A DNA stretch of 10,758 bases from Clostridiales bacterium (GTDB lineage: Bacteria > Bacillota > Clostridia > Oscillospirales > Ruminococcaceae): assembly GCA_029007575.1 (NCBI GenBank), contig JAQXIB010000039.1, forward strand, positions 1 to 10,758, written 5' to 3'. This document shows positions 1-7,232 of the stretch, piece by piece. Under the pieces are notes generated by a model. That model worked only from the letters and a program-made list of their open reading frames with translations, was not told where the DNA came from and did not search any database. The position numbers and the translations under genes were made by a program. Position 1 is the first letter of the stretch; each line of letters begins with the position of its first letter.

Positions 1-12
1 CGGCACGCTAAT

Positions 13-39
13 TTGAAAGGACTGCCGACAAACTATAAT
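13..39 (+). promoter_or_regulatory. Possible sigma-A promoter at the window start
   Basis: TTGAAA at 13-18 and a perfect TATAAT at 34-39 are separated by 15 bases. That spacing is shorter than the optimal 17, so the promoter would be weak or the match fortuitous. If real, its transcript would carry the whole hairpin cluster before reaching the tadE-like gene. Confidence 0.3.
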
Positions 40-59
40 TTTTAAAATCTTGTCACGTA

Positions 60-279
60 GGCGGACATGTGCCGCCGTCTTGCACAGCAAGACGATGGGG
101 CTACATTGAAAAGAAAAACAGCGGTGAGCAACGGCAAAGCCGTTTGCGGAGCTGTTTTTCGTTGAAAAGGGGGTATCGGGGGAAAAACGCAGAACAAGGC
201 TTTGCCGCAGTGATTGCGTTTGTCCTTCGAGAGCGTTGTCGACTTTGTCGACACGCTCAAGGACTGCTATGCAGTCCTT
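60..279. repeat. Cluster of six consecutive hairpins
   Basis: Six inverted repeats follow one another. They are 60-76 (GGCGG/CCGCC), 76-94 (CGTCTTGC, loop ACA, GCAAGACG), 114-159 (outer AAAAACAGC/GCTGTTTTT, inner AACGGC, loop AAA, GCCGTT), 185-221 (outer AAACGCA/TGCGTTT, inner GGC, loop TTT, GCC), 231-258 (GAGCG plus TGTCGAC, loop TTT, with one bulged T) and 259-279 (AAGGACTGC, loop TAT, GCAGTCCTT). Five of the six have three-base loops. The stem at 114-159 has A-rich and T-rich flanks on both sides and could act as a bidirectional terminator. The cluster resembles REP- or MITE-like intergenic repeats, but family membership cannot be shown from one copy. Confidence 0.6.
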
Positions 280-361
280 TAAAATTCCGTTTTATTCGGT
301 TTGGTAAAATAAAAGTGCAGGTTGAAGTCGCATCGAAATGTAGGAAGTAGAGGTTATATCA

Positions 362-778
362 ATGAAAAAGCAGTATAGATTTATTATCAAGCGTTTCAGA
401 GATGAAGACGGTCAGAGTGCTTTGGAGTTTGCTATTGTGCTTCCTATCTTGCTATTATTGGTTTGCGGCATTATTGAATTTGGTTTGCTTTTTAATATGC
501 AGTTGACCCTCGATCATTGTGCCCGAGAAGGCGTGCGATATGCCGCGATTCACAGTAATGAATCGGATATTGAGCAGGTGATTGCCGATCGGGTGGATGG
601 TTTTGCGTTGATGGGAGATGCAGATGTTGCGGTTGTCTATTCCGAGACTTCACATCGACGTGGGGATGTAACGGTCACGGTTCACGCGGTTTATAAAGCC
701 ATTACGCCTATTGGCAAATTGATTTTTTCAAGCAATGAAAAGCTTTTATCCTGTGAATTAACCATGAAAGTGGAGTGA
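362..778 (+). CDS. tadE: TadE-like minor pseudopilin
   Basis: This 138-aa protein is a Tad-pilus minor pseudopilin of the TadE family. Members are cleaved by the TadV/CpaA prepilin peptidase and help pilus assembly at the cytoplasmic membrane. Residues 1-17 form a basic leader ending in Gly17, followed by QSALEF. Glu22 is therefore at +5 of the mature chain, as expected for type IV pilin-like substrates, and a hydrophobic helix follows at about residues 23-46. The rest is a short extracytoplasmic domain with the sequence HCAREGVRYAA at about residues 52-62, typical of the family. The start is set by AGAGGT at 349-354, seven bases before the ATG. It is the first gene of the Tad block in this window. 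It has no pilin partner here, so its major pilin must be encoded elsewhere. Confidence 0.88.
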   Translation: MKKQYRFIIKRFRDEDGQSALEFAIVLPILLLLVCGIIEFGLLFNMQLTLDHCAREGVRYAAIHSNESDIEQVIADRVDGFALMGDADVAVVYSETSHRRGDVTVTVHAVYKAITPIGKLIFSSNEKLLSCELTMKVE

Positions 779-818
779 TACTAAAATCTAATGAAACGCT
801 TTTATTCTTTCCGGCCTG

Positions 819-892
819 AATTGCACCAGAATGCGTTATCCTCCTTGCCGGGCGTCAGCCCAGCAGCGTCGTCTGCCTTTTCTGGCACAATT
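819..892 (-). ncRNA. Candidate structured RNA in the tadE-tadG gap
   Basis: On the - strand an outer helix of 13 pairs (819-831 with 880-892) encloses an internal loop of 15 bases on each side. This is capped by a seven-pair helix (847-853 with 858-864) with tetraloop UGAC. Three positions that are C-A mismatches in the + strand RNA become G-U pairs on the - strand, which favours transcription from the - strand. The pair just outside the helix (818/893) points the other way. The two loop strands share 10 of 15 bases in the same order (both start AAGG and carry ACGC near the end). An extended -10 box lies upstream at 932-940. No known RNA family was recognised and no terminator was found. A DNA protein-binding site or repeat remnant is an alternative. 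Confidence 0.35.
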
Positions 893-931
893 TATCCTCG
901 GAAATCGCTTAAAGCTTTCAATCAGATTTTT

Positions 932-940
932 AGTATAACA
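932..940 (-). promoter_or_regulatory. Possible extended -10 promoter reading into the candidate RNA
   Basis: Read on the - strand, this site is TGTTATACT, an extended -10 motif (TGn plus TATACT). No good -35 box lies 16-18 bases upstream. It would start a transcript near position 925, before the structured element at 819-892. The same bases serve as the -35 of the possible + strand promoter at 935-962, so at most one may be real. Confidence 0.25.
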
Positions 941-962
941 GCTTGTTTTAGATGTCTATAAA
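935..962 (+). promoter_or_regulatory. Possible weak promoter before the tadG-like gene
   Basis: ATAACA at 935-940 matches four of six -35 consensus bases. TATAAA at 957-962 matches five of six -10 bases, with a 16-base spacer. A transcript would begin near 969, in a small hairpin (GCGG 965-968 with CCGC 976-979) just before the ribosome site of the tadG-like gene. It could give internal transcription of the distal Tad genes, given the 217-base gap after the tadE-like gene. Confidence 0.25.
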
Positions 963-995
963 CTGCGGATCAAAACCGCTTCAAGGAGAATGGTG

Positions 996-1970
996 ATGAA
1001 AATGGCAAAAGCAGAAAGCTGGATACGATCCGAAGATGGAGATATCACCGTCTTTGTTGCGTTTTTAATGACGGCGCTGCTGGCAATCAGCGCTCTTGTG
1101 GTCGATATCGGCGCTGCATATGTCAAGTTGTCTGAGGTACAAAACGCAGCAGATGCAGCAGTACTTGCCGCAGGAACTTTTTTGCCGGTATCATCCGGGG
1201 ATACCGAAACCATTGAGCGGATTTATACTACGGCAAAAGAATACGCCGCCAAAAATGAATATTTGGATTTAACAGATGATGATATTTCATTCAGTGAAAC
1301 CAACGGCCGCATCAATCGAATTGATATTGATGTTGACATCTCCATCCCCACCTATTTTGCCAAGGTGGTGGGCTTTTCCCGGCTAAACGCGCCGGTTTCC
1401 GCTGCTGTCGGTGCTGTTCCCACAGGAAGCATGAGCGGAGTTGTTCCGATCGGCATCCATCAGAGTGAAATTACCCAAGCCATTGAAAACGGACAGACCA
1501 AGCACTTGACGTTAAAATATGGGGGAGGCGGCGGTTCCAACGGCAATTTCGGCTTTATCTTTCTGGATGGCTCATCAACGGGAGGCGCTCCCGATTTTAA
1601 ACGCTGGATGACCTATGGATATGAAGGAACGCTTTATGTGGGACAGGAATTGTATAACAGATCGGGAAATGTCAACAGTGCGGTAAGCGAAGGGTGCAGC
1701 TATCGGCTTGCCCGCTGTCATCACTGGAATGACGGCACACATTGCAACGCAGATCATTATGTTCCCGGCTGTCCGCTGGTGATAATGATTCTGGTTTATG
1801 AAAATGGGGGAAATGCAGACATCACAGTAACCGGATTTGCCCCGTTTGTAATAGAAGGTTACACCAATAAAGGAGAAATCATCGGCTCGTATGTAGGCTC
1901 TCTTTTCCCGTCGTCCGATGTGGAAGGAGACAGCTTTTTCGGGTCTGTCAGTATATCATTGATCAAATGA
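996..1970 (+). CDS. TadG-like Flp pilus-assembly protein
   Basis: This 324-aa protein has the N-terminal signature of the TadE/TadG-like Flp pilus-assembly family. A short basic leader is followed by EDGDITVFVAFLM, a membrane helix at about residues 19-40 ending in VVDIGAAYV, and then VQNAADAAVLAAG at about 48-60. It is probably membrane-anchored with a large extracytoplasmic domain acting as a minor pseudopilin or pilus-associated protein. It lacks the von Willebrand A domain of long TadG proteins. A glycine run occurs near residues 176-180. Residues 234-259 hold four cysteines (234, 241, 250, 259) and four histidines (242, 243, 249, 254), suggesting disulfides or a metal site. The ATG at 996 is chosen because AAGGAG at 983-988 lies seven bases before it. 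The ATG at 990 is only one base from that site. The next gene begins 14 bases after the stop. Confidence 0.75.
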   Translation: MKMAKAESWIRSEDGDITVFVAFLMTALLAISALVVDIGAAYVKLSEVQNAADAAVLAAGTFLPVSSGDTETIERIYTTAKEYAAKNEYLDLTDDDISFSETNGRINRIDIDVDISIPTYFAKVVGFSRLNAPVSAAVGAVPTGSMSGVVPIGIHQSEITQAIENGQTKHLTLKYGGGGGSNGNFGFIFLDGSSTGGAPDFKRWMTYGYEGTLYVGQELYNRSGNVNSAVSEGCSYRLARCHHWNDGTHCNADHYVPGCPLVIMILVYENGGNADITVTGFAPFVIEGYTNKGEIIGSYVGSLFPSSDVEGDSFFGSVSISLIK

Positions 1971-1983
1971 CGGGAGAATGCGA

Positions 1984-2661
1984 ATGAAAAAGGTATATAT
2001 TATAGCGGCAATCTTTGCAATTCTTACCGCGTTTTCGATTTATCAATTTGCCTCTTATCTGGAGGATAAAAGTCTGCCGGAAAATGTAGAACGGGTGAAT
2101 GTAGCTGTTGCGGCTACCAATATTGATAAGAATACGATCATTACGGCAGAAATGGTAAAAACGATCTCTTTGCCCAAAGAGTCGGTTATGAGCGGAACAA
2201 CTGCTGCGGCTGCCGAGCTTGTCGGGCGGCTGGCGGTAGAATCATTTGTCGCAAATGAGCAGATACTTACGTCGCGTACCGCGGCGCAGGGAGAACGTAC
2301 GCAGAATCATCTTGCGTATGAACTGAAAAAAGGAGAATATGCCGTTACGTTAGATGTATCGGTCATTACCGGAACAGCCGGCTATATCAAAGAGGGAGAT
2401 AACGTGACCCTGACGATGGTCAAGGAAAAGGGGGACGGAACCTCCGATGTAACCGTCTTATATAAGAATGTGCCGGTGATCCGGGTCAGCGAGAGCTATT
2501 CTCGTGATTCCTTGGAATATAAAACGCTCACTCTGGTGATGCCGGAGAAAGATATTTTCCAATTTATAAAATATCAGGAATCCGGTGTGATTCGTCCCGT
2601 TCTGGAATCCGCGTTCGCATCAGCGGACAAGGATGCTGCGAAGGGAGGAAAAAAAGAGTGA
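1984..2661 (+). CDS. cpaB: CpaB/RcpC-type Flp pilus assembly protein
   Basis: This 225-aa protein matches the CpaB/RcpC family. There is one N-terminal membrane helix (about residues 4-24). A SAF-like domain follows at about 38-100, beginning VNVAVAATNIDKNTIITAEM and including LVGRLAVESFVANEQIL. The RcpC/CpaB C-terminal half follows at about 110-210, with ITGTAGYIKEGDNVTL and LVMPEKD. In diderms the protein works with the secretin and outer face of the Tad machine. Here it is expected outside the cytoplasmic membrane with no secretin encoded nearby. GGGAG at 1972-1976 lies seven bases before the ATG at 1984; the in-frame ATG at 1978 is too close to that site. The stop overlaps the GTG start of tadZ in GTGA, indicating translational coupling. 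The lysine-rich C-terminus is unremarkable. Confidence 0.85.
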   Translation: MKKVYIIAAIFAILTAFSIYQFASYLEDKSLPENVERVNVAVAATNIDKNTIITAEMVKTISLPKESVMSGTTAAAAELVGRLAVESFVANEQILTSRTAAQGERTQNHLAYELKKGEYAVTLDVSVITGTAGYIKEGDNVTLTMVKEKGDGTSDVTVLYKNVPVIRVSESYSRDSLEYKTLTLVMPEKDIFQFIKYQESGVIRPVLESAFASADKDAAKGGKKE

Positions 2662-3785
2662 CGAAACTGAAAGTGATTGTGGTTGCCTCCGAAACAGAAA
2701 ATCGCATCACTGCTAAAAATCTTTTAGAAAATGAGAATTTTGCCATTTCGGCATATGTGGAATGCAAGGCGGATTCGTTTCTGAAAATAAACGGGATCTA
2801 TCCGGATGTTGTTTTATGTATGGACGAGGGCGATCAGTTAATATATGAACTTTCACGCAGAATATATGTATCGATGCCGGGCGTACTGCTTGTGATGGTG
2901 ACCGATGGGGAAAAGATCGAACACAGCAGCAGTACGGTGGAAGTCGGTTTTCATATGATAGTTGACGCTTCGATAGACGCGGACGAATTTGTTTCCCGTG
3001 TATTCAAGCTGAACACGATAGAAAAACAGCGTTTGACCGATGATCAAAGAAGGATTACAAATGCACGCATTCTTTCGGTTTACAGCGCGAAAGGCGGAAG
3101 CGGAAAAACGTTGATTGCCACTAATCTTGCGCTTCTGTTTACTCAAAGAAAAAAGAAGACTTTATTGATAGACGCCAGCTTTTACTTTGGTGATGTGAGC
3201 CTTTATCTTGATATCAATCCGAAAGATACGATATCGGAGCTGGTGCAGGAAGGCAGCAACATTACGATTGACACCATCAACAGTTTTACTGTCTTGCATA
3301 GCAGCGGGCTGAATGTTTTGCCTGCGCCGAAGTCACCTGAGAGTGCGGAATACATTACAGAGGAACATATCGAAAAGCTGCTCAGCATCATGCGGCCGTA
3401 TTATGATGTCATTATCATTGATTTGCCGGTGATGCTCAACAACACTACTTTGGCGGCAATTGAAAATTCCGACACGGTTTTATATGTCGCAACTCCGGAT
3501 ATCGCCTCTTTGAAAGATGTATTTCAGATCCAGAAGGTGATGCAGTCGTTGCAGCAGCATGACAAGTTCCAGTTGATTTTAAATCGTTTGGGAAGCGGGA
3601 CGTTATCGTTAAAAGATATCAAAAACAATGTCTCTTATCCGGTGATCGGAACGCTTCATGAAGATGAAAAAGCGGTGTCAGCAAGTATCAGCAAAGGCTC
3701 TCCGCTGGTTCTTTTGCCTAAAAAAAGCCGGCTTGACATGGATTTCCGGACGGTCTTCGGGAAAATTTCAGCCGGTGAGCTGTGA
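2658..3785 (+). CDS. tadZ: TadZ/CpaE ParA-like pilus localisation ATPase
   Basis: This 375-aa protein has the TadZ/CpaE layout: an N-terminal receiver-like domain (about residues 1-115) and a MinD/ParA-type P-loop ATPase domain (about 136-375). In characterised systems TadZ marks the assembly site, often a cell pole. The deviant Walker A motif KGGSGKT is at 145-151, an A'-like segment IDASFYFGDVSLYL at 171-184, and the Walker B-like DVIIIDLP at 250-257. The receiver part seems degenerate. In DVVLCMDEG (50-58) the usual phosphoacceptor position appears to be Met55, with Asp56 shifted by one, as is common in this family. The GTG start overlaps the cpaB stop and is preceded by AGGGAGG at 2642-2648. 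The gene is 13 bases from tadA. Confidence 0.88.
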   Translation: MTKLKVIVVASETENRITAKNLLENENFAISAYVECKADSFLKINGIYPDVVLCMDEGDQLIYELSRRIYVSMPGVLLVMVTDGEKIEHSSSTVEVGFHMIVDASIDADEFVSRVFKLNTIEKQRLTDDQRRITNARILSVYSAKGGSGKTLIATNLALLFTQRKKKTLLIDASFYFGDVSLYLDINPKDTISELVQEGSNITIDTINSFTVLHSSGLNVLPAPKSPESAEYITEEHIEKLLSIMRPYYDVIIIDLPVMLNNTTLAAIENSDTVLYVATPDIASLKDVFQIQKVMQSLQQHDKFQLILNRLGSGTLSLKDIKNNVSYPVIGTLHEDEKAVSASISKGSPLVLLPKKSRLDMDFRTVFGKISAGEL

Positions 3786-3798
3786 GAGGTGACGGACG

Positions 3799-5136
3799 GT
3801 GGGACTGTTAGATAAAATGAACGGGCTGTCAATGTCTGCCGGGGCAAGCGGAGAATCCGATCCTGCTCCGGAAAACGAACTGCCGGCGCGCGACGAATTT
3901 GTACAGGTGAAGAAAGACGCCCTTTCCTTAATTATTTATGAGCTGAATAAAAATGCGCAGTCGGAATTGAAGGAAGAACATGTTCGCAAGGTGATTGCGG
4001 ATGTTTTAGAGCGGGAAAACCCTTCCGTTTCCAGACCTGACCGCGCTAAAATCGGGAATGAATTGTATAATGATATTATGGGGTACGGCCCGATAGACAG
4101 TTTGCTTTCCGATCCTGACGTGACTGAAATTATGGTGAATGGTCCGAATAAGATCTTCTATGAAAAGCAGGGCAGGATCCAACTGTCCGAGCTTTGTTTT
4201 CGCGATAATGATCATGTGATGAATATAATTGACCGGATTGTCAGCGGAGTCGGACGGCATATCGACGAAGCAAGTCCGATGGTGGACGCGCGTTTGGCAG
4301 ACGGCTCCCGTGTCAATGCGGTGATTCCGCCGATTTCATTGATAGGTCCTGTGATCACCATCAGAAAATTTTCCAAAACACCTTTTTCGGCACAGAAATT
4401 GATAGAATTTCATTCTGTTACCCAAAATATGATTGCGTTTTTGGAAGCATGCGTAAAAGGAAAATTAAATGTTGTGGTTTCCGGGGGAACGGGGAGCGGA
4501 AAAACAACCCTTTTGAATGTTTTATCGTCCTTTATTCCGGAGAATGAAAGAATTGTGACGATCGAGGACGCGGCGGAGCTGCAATTAAGTCAGGATCATG
4601 TAATTACTTTGGAGTCCCGTCCCGCTAATTTGGAAGGGCGCGGACAAATTACGATCCGCGATCTTGTCAAAAATGCACTCAGAATGCGTCCGGATCGAAT
4701 CATTGTCGGAGAGGTTCGCTCCGGAGAAGCGTTGGATATGCTCCAGGCGATGAATACGGGTCATGACGGCTCGCTGACGACCACCCATGCGAATTCTCCG
4801 AGAGACGCCTTGTCACGTATTGAAACAATGGTGATGATGAGCGGCATGGAATTGCCGCTCCGCGCCATACGGGAGCAGATTGCTTCCGCCATTGATATTG
4901 TTGTTCAGCAAAGCCGCATGCGTGACGGAACACGGAAGGTACTCAGTATTTCTGAGGTTTGCGGTATGGAAGGCGATATGATCGTGCTGCAGGAAATATT
5001 TCACTATCAAACATCGGGTCAGCTTGACTCGAACGGAAAATTTATCGGCTCTTTTTCCAGTACGGGTATTCGTCCTTTATGTATGGAGAAAATACGAAAC
5101 AACGGGGTAGCTGTGTATGATGACTGGTTTCAGTGA
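3799..5136 (+). CDS. tadA: TadA/CpaF pilus assembly ATPase
   Basis: This 445-aa protein is a complete type II/IV secretion-family ATPase of the CpaF/TadA branch. It is the cytoplasmic hexameric motor that drives Flp pilus assembly through the TadB/TadC platform. An N-terminal helical region of about 80 residues precedes DIMGYGPIDSLLSDPDVTEI (92-111), the family hallmark. Walker A GGTGSGKT is at 229-236, the Asp box TIEDAAELQL at 254-263, Walker B RIIVGEVR at 300-307, and the His box GSLTTTHANS at 324-333. All catalytic motifs are intact and the length is usual. The GTG start has GAGAGGT at 3784-3790 eight bases upstream. Its 3' end overlaps tadB by 20 bases, implying coupled translation of motor and platform. 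Confidence 0.95.
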   Translation: MGLLDKMNGLSMSAGASGESDPAPENELPARDEFVQVKKDALSLIIYELNKNAQSELKEEHVRKVIADVLERENPSVSRPDRAKIGNELYNDIMGYGPIDSLLSDPDVTEIMVNGPNKIFYEKQGRIQLSELCFRDNDHVMNIIDRIVSGVGRHIDEASPMVDARLADGSRVNAVIPPISLIGPVITIRKFSKTPFSAQKLIEFHSVTQNMIAFLEACVKGKLNVVVSGGTGSGKTTLLNVLSSFIPENERIVTIEDAAELQLSQDHVITLESRPANLEGRGQITIRDLVKNALRMRPDRIIVGEVRSGEALDMLQAMNTGHDGSLTTTHANSPRDALSRIETMVMMSGMELPLRAIREQIASAIDIVVQQSRMRDGTRKVLSISEVCGMEGDMIVLQEIFHYQTSGQLDSNGKFIGSFSSTGIRPLCMEKIRNNGVAVYDDWFQ

Positions 5137-6100
5137 GATTCGGCTTTTTCCGCTCGCTATTTGCATTCTGATCAGTTCGTTTTTATACATGATCATCTGC
5201 ATAGTGATCTATCGGATCAAACGGGAAAAACTGTTGGTGGCAAAGCGGGTAGAAAATCTTCCGAACAGAGAGAAGCCGCGGAATATAAAAAAAGCGGCAA
5301 AGGAAAAGAAAAGCACAAAGAAAAACGCAAGGATACGATCTTATCAAGGAATGCGTATCTTTGAGCTGTTGGGCGAAAAGCTCGCTTTGGCGGGCATTAT
5401 GCTGAAACCGGAGGAGTTTATCGGGATTTGGTGCTTCATCATATTTTTTCCGGCGCTCATCGGCTATCTGATCACACTGAACTATATTGTAGCCGCGGGG
5501 CTTGGCATCATCGGCGCGATGATACCGATTTTCTATATCAGATCGAAATACACCAAAAGAATGACTTTGTTTACCAATCAACTGGGCGATAGCTTGACCA
5601 TTATGAGCAATTGTCTGCGTTCCGGTTTGTCTCTGCAGCAGGCTATGGTCAGCATATCCAAAGAAATGCCCGAACCGATTTCCAAAGAGTTCAGCCGCGT
5701 GTTAAGAGAAATCAAATACGGCAGTACGATCGAGGATGCGCTGAACGGGCTTGTTGCCAGGATCAAAAGCAAGGATTTGGAATTGATGGTTTCGGCGATC
5801 TTGATCCAGCGCCAGGTGGGCGGAAATTTAAGTGAGATCTTGAACAATATTTCTTCCACCATCCTGAGCAGGATCAAAATACAGAACGATATCAAAGTAA
5901 TGACTGCTACCGGACGGGTTTCCGGAATCATTGTAGGACTTCTTCCGCTCGGAGTCGGTTTGATATTAATGGTTTTGAACCCCGAATATTTCCAAGTGTT
6001 TTTTGAAACGCAGTTGGGAATCGGGTTGTTGATTCTTTGCGCTCTTATGGAAGGCATCGGCTTTTTTTGTATTTCTAAAATCATTAAAATTGACTATTAA
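5117..6100 (+). CDS. tadB: TadB pilus platform membrane protein
   Basis: This 327-aa protein carries a T2SSF (GspF-like) domain and is one of the two inner-membrane platform proteins that couple the TadA motor to pilus assembly. A membrane helix at about residues 9-32 is followed by a strongly basic cytoplasmic linker (about 33-75), two helices at about 103-141, the T2SSF core (about 155-265), and two C-terminal helices (about 267-288 and 300-322). The stretch LRSGLSLQQAMVSI (167-180) and QVGGNLSEILNNIS (233-246) fit the TadB group. Translation probably starts at one of two adjacent ATG codons (5117 or 5120) inside the end of tadA. There is no strong ribosome site, so expression likely depends on re-initiation after tadA. 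Confidence 0.9.
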   Translation: MMTGFSEIRLFPLAICILISSFLYMIICIVIYRIKREKLLVAKRVENLPNREKPRNIKKAAKEKKSTKKNARIRSYQGMRIFELLGEKLALAGIMLKPEEFIGIWCFIIFFPALIGYLITLNYIVAAGLGIIGAMIPIFYIRSKYTKRMTLFTNQLGDSLTIMSNCLRSGLSLQQAMVSISKEMPEPISKEFSRVLREIKYGSTIEDALNGLVARIKSKDLELMVSAILIQRQVGGNLSEILNNISSTILSRIKIQNDIKVMTATGRVSGIIVGLLPLGVGLILMVLNPEYFQVFFETQLGIGLLILCALMEGIGFFCISKIIKIDY

Positions 6101-6195
6101 CATTCGTCGGAAAGCAACCGGTTTCAAAGAGATTTTGCTGTTTTTGACGGGCATATCGGGACAAAAACAAGATGGAACAAGGAAGGAGGATTCAT

Positions 6196-7110
6196 ATGGC
6201 TTTTTTAATCGTGACGGCTTCGGCAACTTCATTTGTGTTGATCCTTCTTCTTTTCGGTCCTTTCGGCAAGGCGGCTGATTTAAAGGCGCGCCGTATCTCA
6301 GATGCCGTAAAAAAGGTGAAAGTAGAAAAATATGAGGAACTGGAAAAATCTTTTTACGATCGTTTTTTTAAGCCGATCATATCCGGCATTCTGCGGAGGC
6401 TGGCATTTTTGGTCCCGAAAAATAAACGACAGGACAATCAGGCGTTGGAAAAAGCGCTTCGCTATGCCGGTATTACCCTTTCTGTTTCCGAGTATACTGC
6501 CGTCAAGGCAGTCGTGCTACTGACATCCTTTTTGGCGGCTTTTGTGATCGCGTTCGGCTTGGTAAGCGACATGGGAATCCGGCTTTTGATTTTGACGGTA
6601 GGCTTGCTGATCGGAATTATGAGTCCGATTCTGTTCCTGCGTTCGAAAACAGAAAAAAGGCGCATCCAGATTCAGCATCAGCTGCCGGAGGTGATGGATA
6701 TTCTCATGGTGAGCGTCGAGGCGGGGCTTGGTTTGGATGAAGCCATTGCTCAGATGGCAGGCAAGATGCAGGGCGTTGTTGTAGATGAATTTCAAATGGT
6801 TTTGCGTGAAACGCAGATGGGAAAGCCCAGAAAGGAAGCTTTTGCAAGACTTGCCGAATGTGCGGACATTCAGGAATTAAAGGTGTTTGTGTCGGCTGTG
6901 ATTCAGGCAGAACAGCTCGGAATACCGATCAAAAACGTACTTGCCGTACAGTCGGCTTCCATGCGAGATATGCGGCGTCAGATAGCACAGGAAAAAGGCA
7001 TGAAAGCCCCGGTGAAAATGATTATTCCAATGGTTATTTTTATTCTTCCGGTGCTGATTATTATTTTAATGGCGCCGGTAGCCATTCAATTAATGGAACA
7101 ATTTAAATAA
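6196..7110 (+). CDS. tadC: TadC pilus platform membrane protein
   Basis: This 304-aa protein is the second T2SSF-domain platform protein, the usual partner of TadB. It has an N-terminal helix (about residues 3-21), a charged cytoplasmic segment, two helices at about 104-148, then the hallmark LPEVMDILMVSVEAGLGLDE at 163-182. The segment around 220-255 contains AECADIQELKVFVSAVIQAE and leads to a final hydrophobic helix at about 275-297. The ATG at 6196 is chosen because AAGGAGG at 6183-6189 lies six bases before it. A longer in-frame reading from 6172 would place that ribosome site inside the gene. The gap after tadB (6101-6195) holds nothing recognisable. No terminator follows, so the downstream genes may be cotranscribed. 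Confidence 0.9.
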   Translation: MAFLIVTASATSFVLILLLFGPFGKAADLKARRISDAVKKVKVEKYEELEKSFYDRFFKPIISGILRRLAFLVPKNKRQDNQALEKALRYAGITLSVSEYTAVKAVVLLTSFLAAFVIAFGLVSDMGIRLLILTVGLLIGIMSPILFLRSKTEKRRIQIQHQLPEVMDILMVSVEAGLGLDEAIAQMAGKMQGVVVDEFQMVLRETQMGKPRKEAFARLAECADIQELKVFVSAVIQAEQLGIPIKNVLAVQSASMRDMRRQIAQEKGMKAPVKMIIPMVIFILPVLIIILMAPVAIQLMEQFK

Positions 7111-7232
7111 TGTCCCGGAGACCTGTGGAAATCAAGGAGTTGTGCAGCCGGTTTGACTGTACTGCTCCTCGCTTGGGAGACAATTGAAAATAACTGCACA
7201 TAAAATAAACTTCATATCGAGAGGTAATATTG
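7111..7232 (+). other. tadC-DUF192 gap with no pilin gene
   Basis: Firmicute Tad loci often carry a short Flp1-type pilin after tadC. Here the 122 bases hold only a 25-residue hydrophilic frame that overlaps the tadC stop and has no pilin features. A weak bulged stem can be drawn around 7136-7176. No convincing promoter was found. Confidence 0.4.

Larger units (their letters stand above)
1..361. other. Gene-free structured region upstream of the Tad operon
   Basis: No convincing gene lies in these 361 bases. Open frames exist on both strands, but they run through perfect hairpins, have no ribosome site and show no recognisable domain. The visible content is a possible promoter near 13-39, six hairpins between 60 and 279, and an A/T-rich stretch leading to the ribosome site of the tadE-like gene. 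The major Flp pilin often sits next to tadE, but no hydrophobic pilin-like frame occurs here. The region looks more GC-rich and more palindromic than its flanks, which suggests an inserted or dispersed structured repeat; that origin is inference. Confidence 0.6.

Noticed and set aside
42..350. Open frames on both strands of up to 93 residues in the upstream region
   Set aside because: They run through a series of perfect hairpins, have no ribosome site or domain, and their openness is a by-product of the palindromic sequence.
791..961. A 56-residue + strand frame between the tadE-like and tadG-like genes
   Set aside because: It has no ribosome site at usable spacing and no pilin-like helix, and it overlaps the structured element at 819-892, which explains the region better.
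5578..6084. A 168-residue frame antisense to tadB
   Set aside because: It lies wholly within tadB, which has a clear T2SSF domain; the antisense frame has no ribosome site or recognisable domain.
7110..7187. A 25-residue frame overlapping the tadC stop
   Set aside because: It is hydrophilic, has no pilin cleavage motif or helix and no ribosome site, so it is not the missing Flp pilin.
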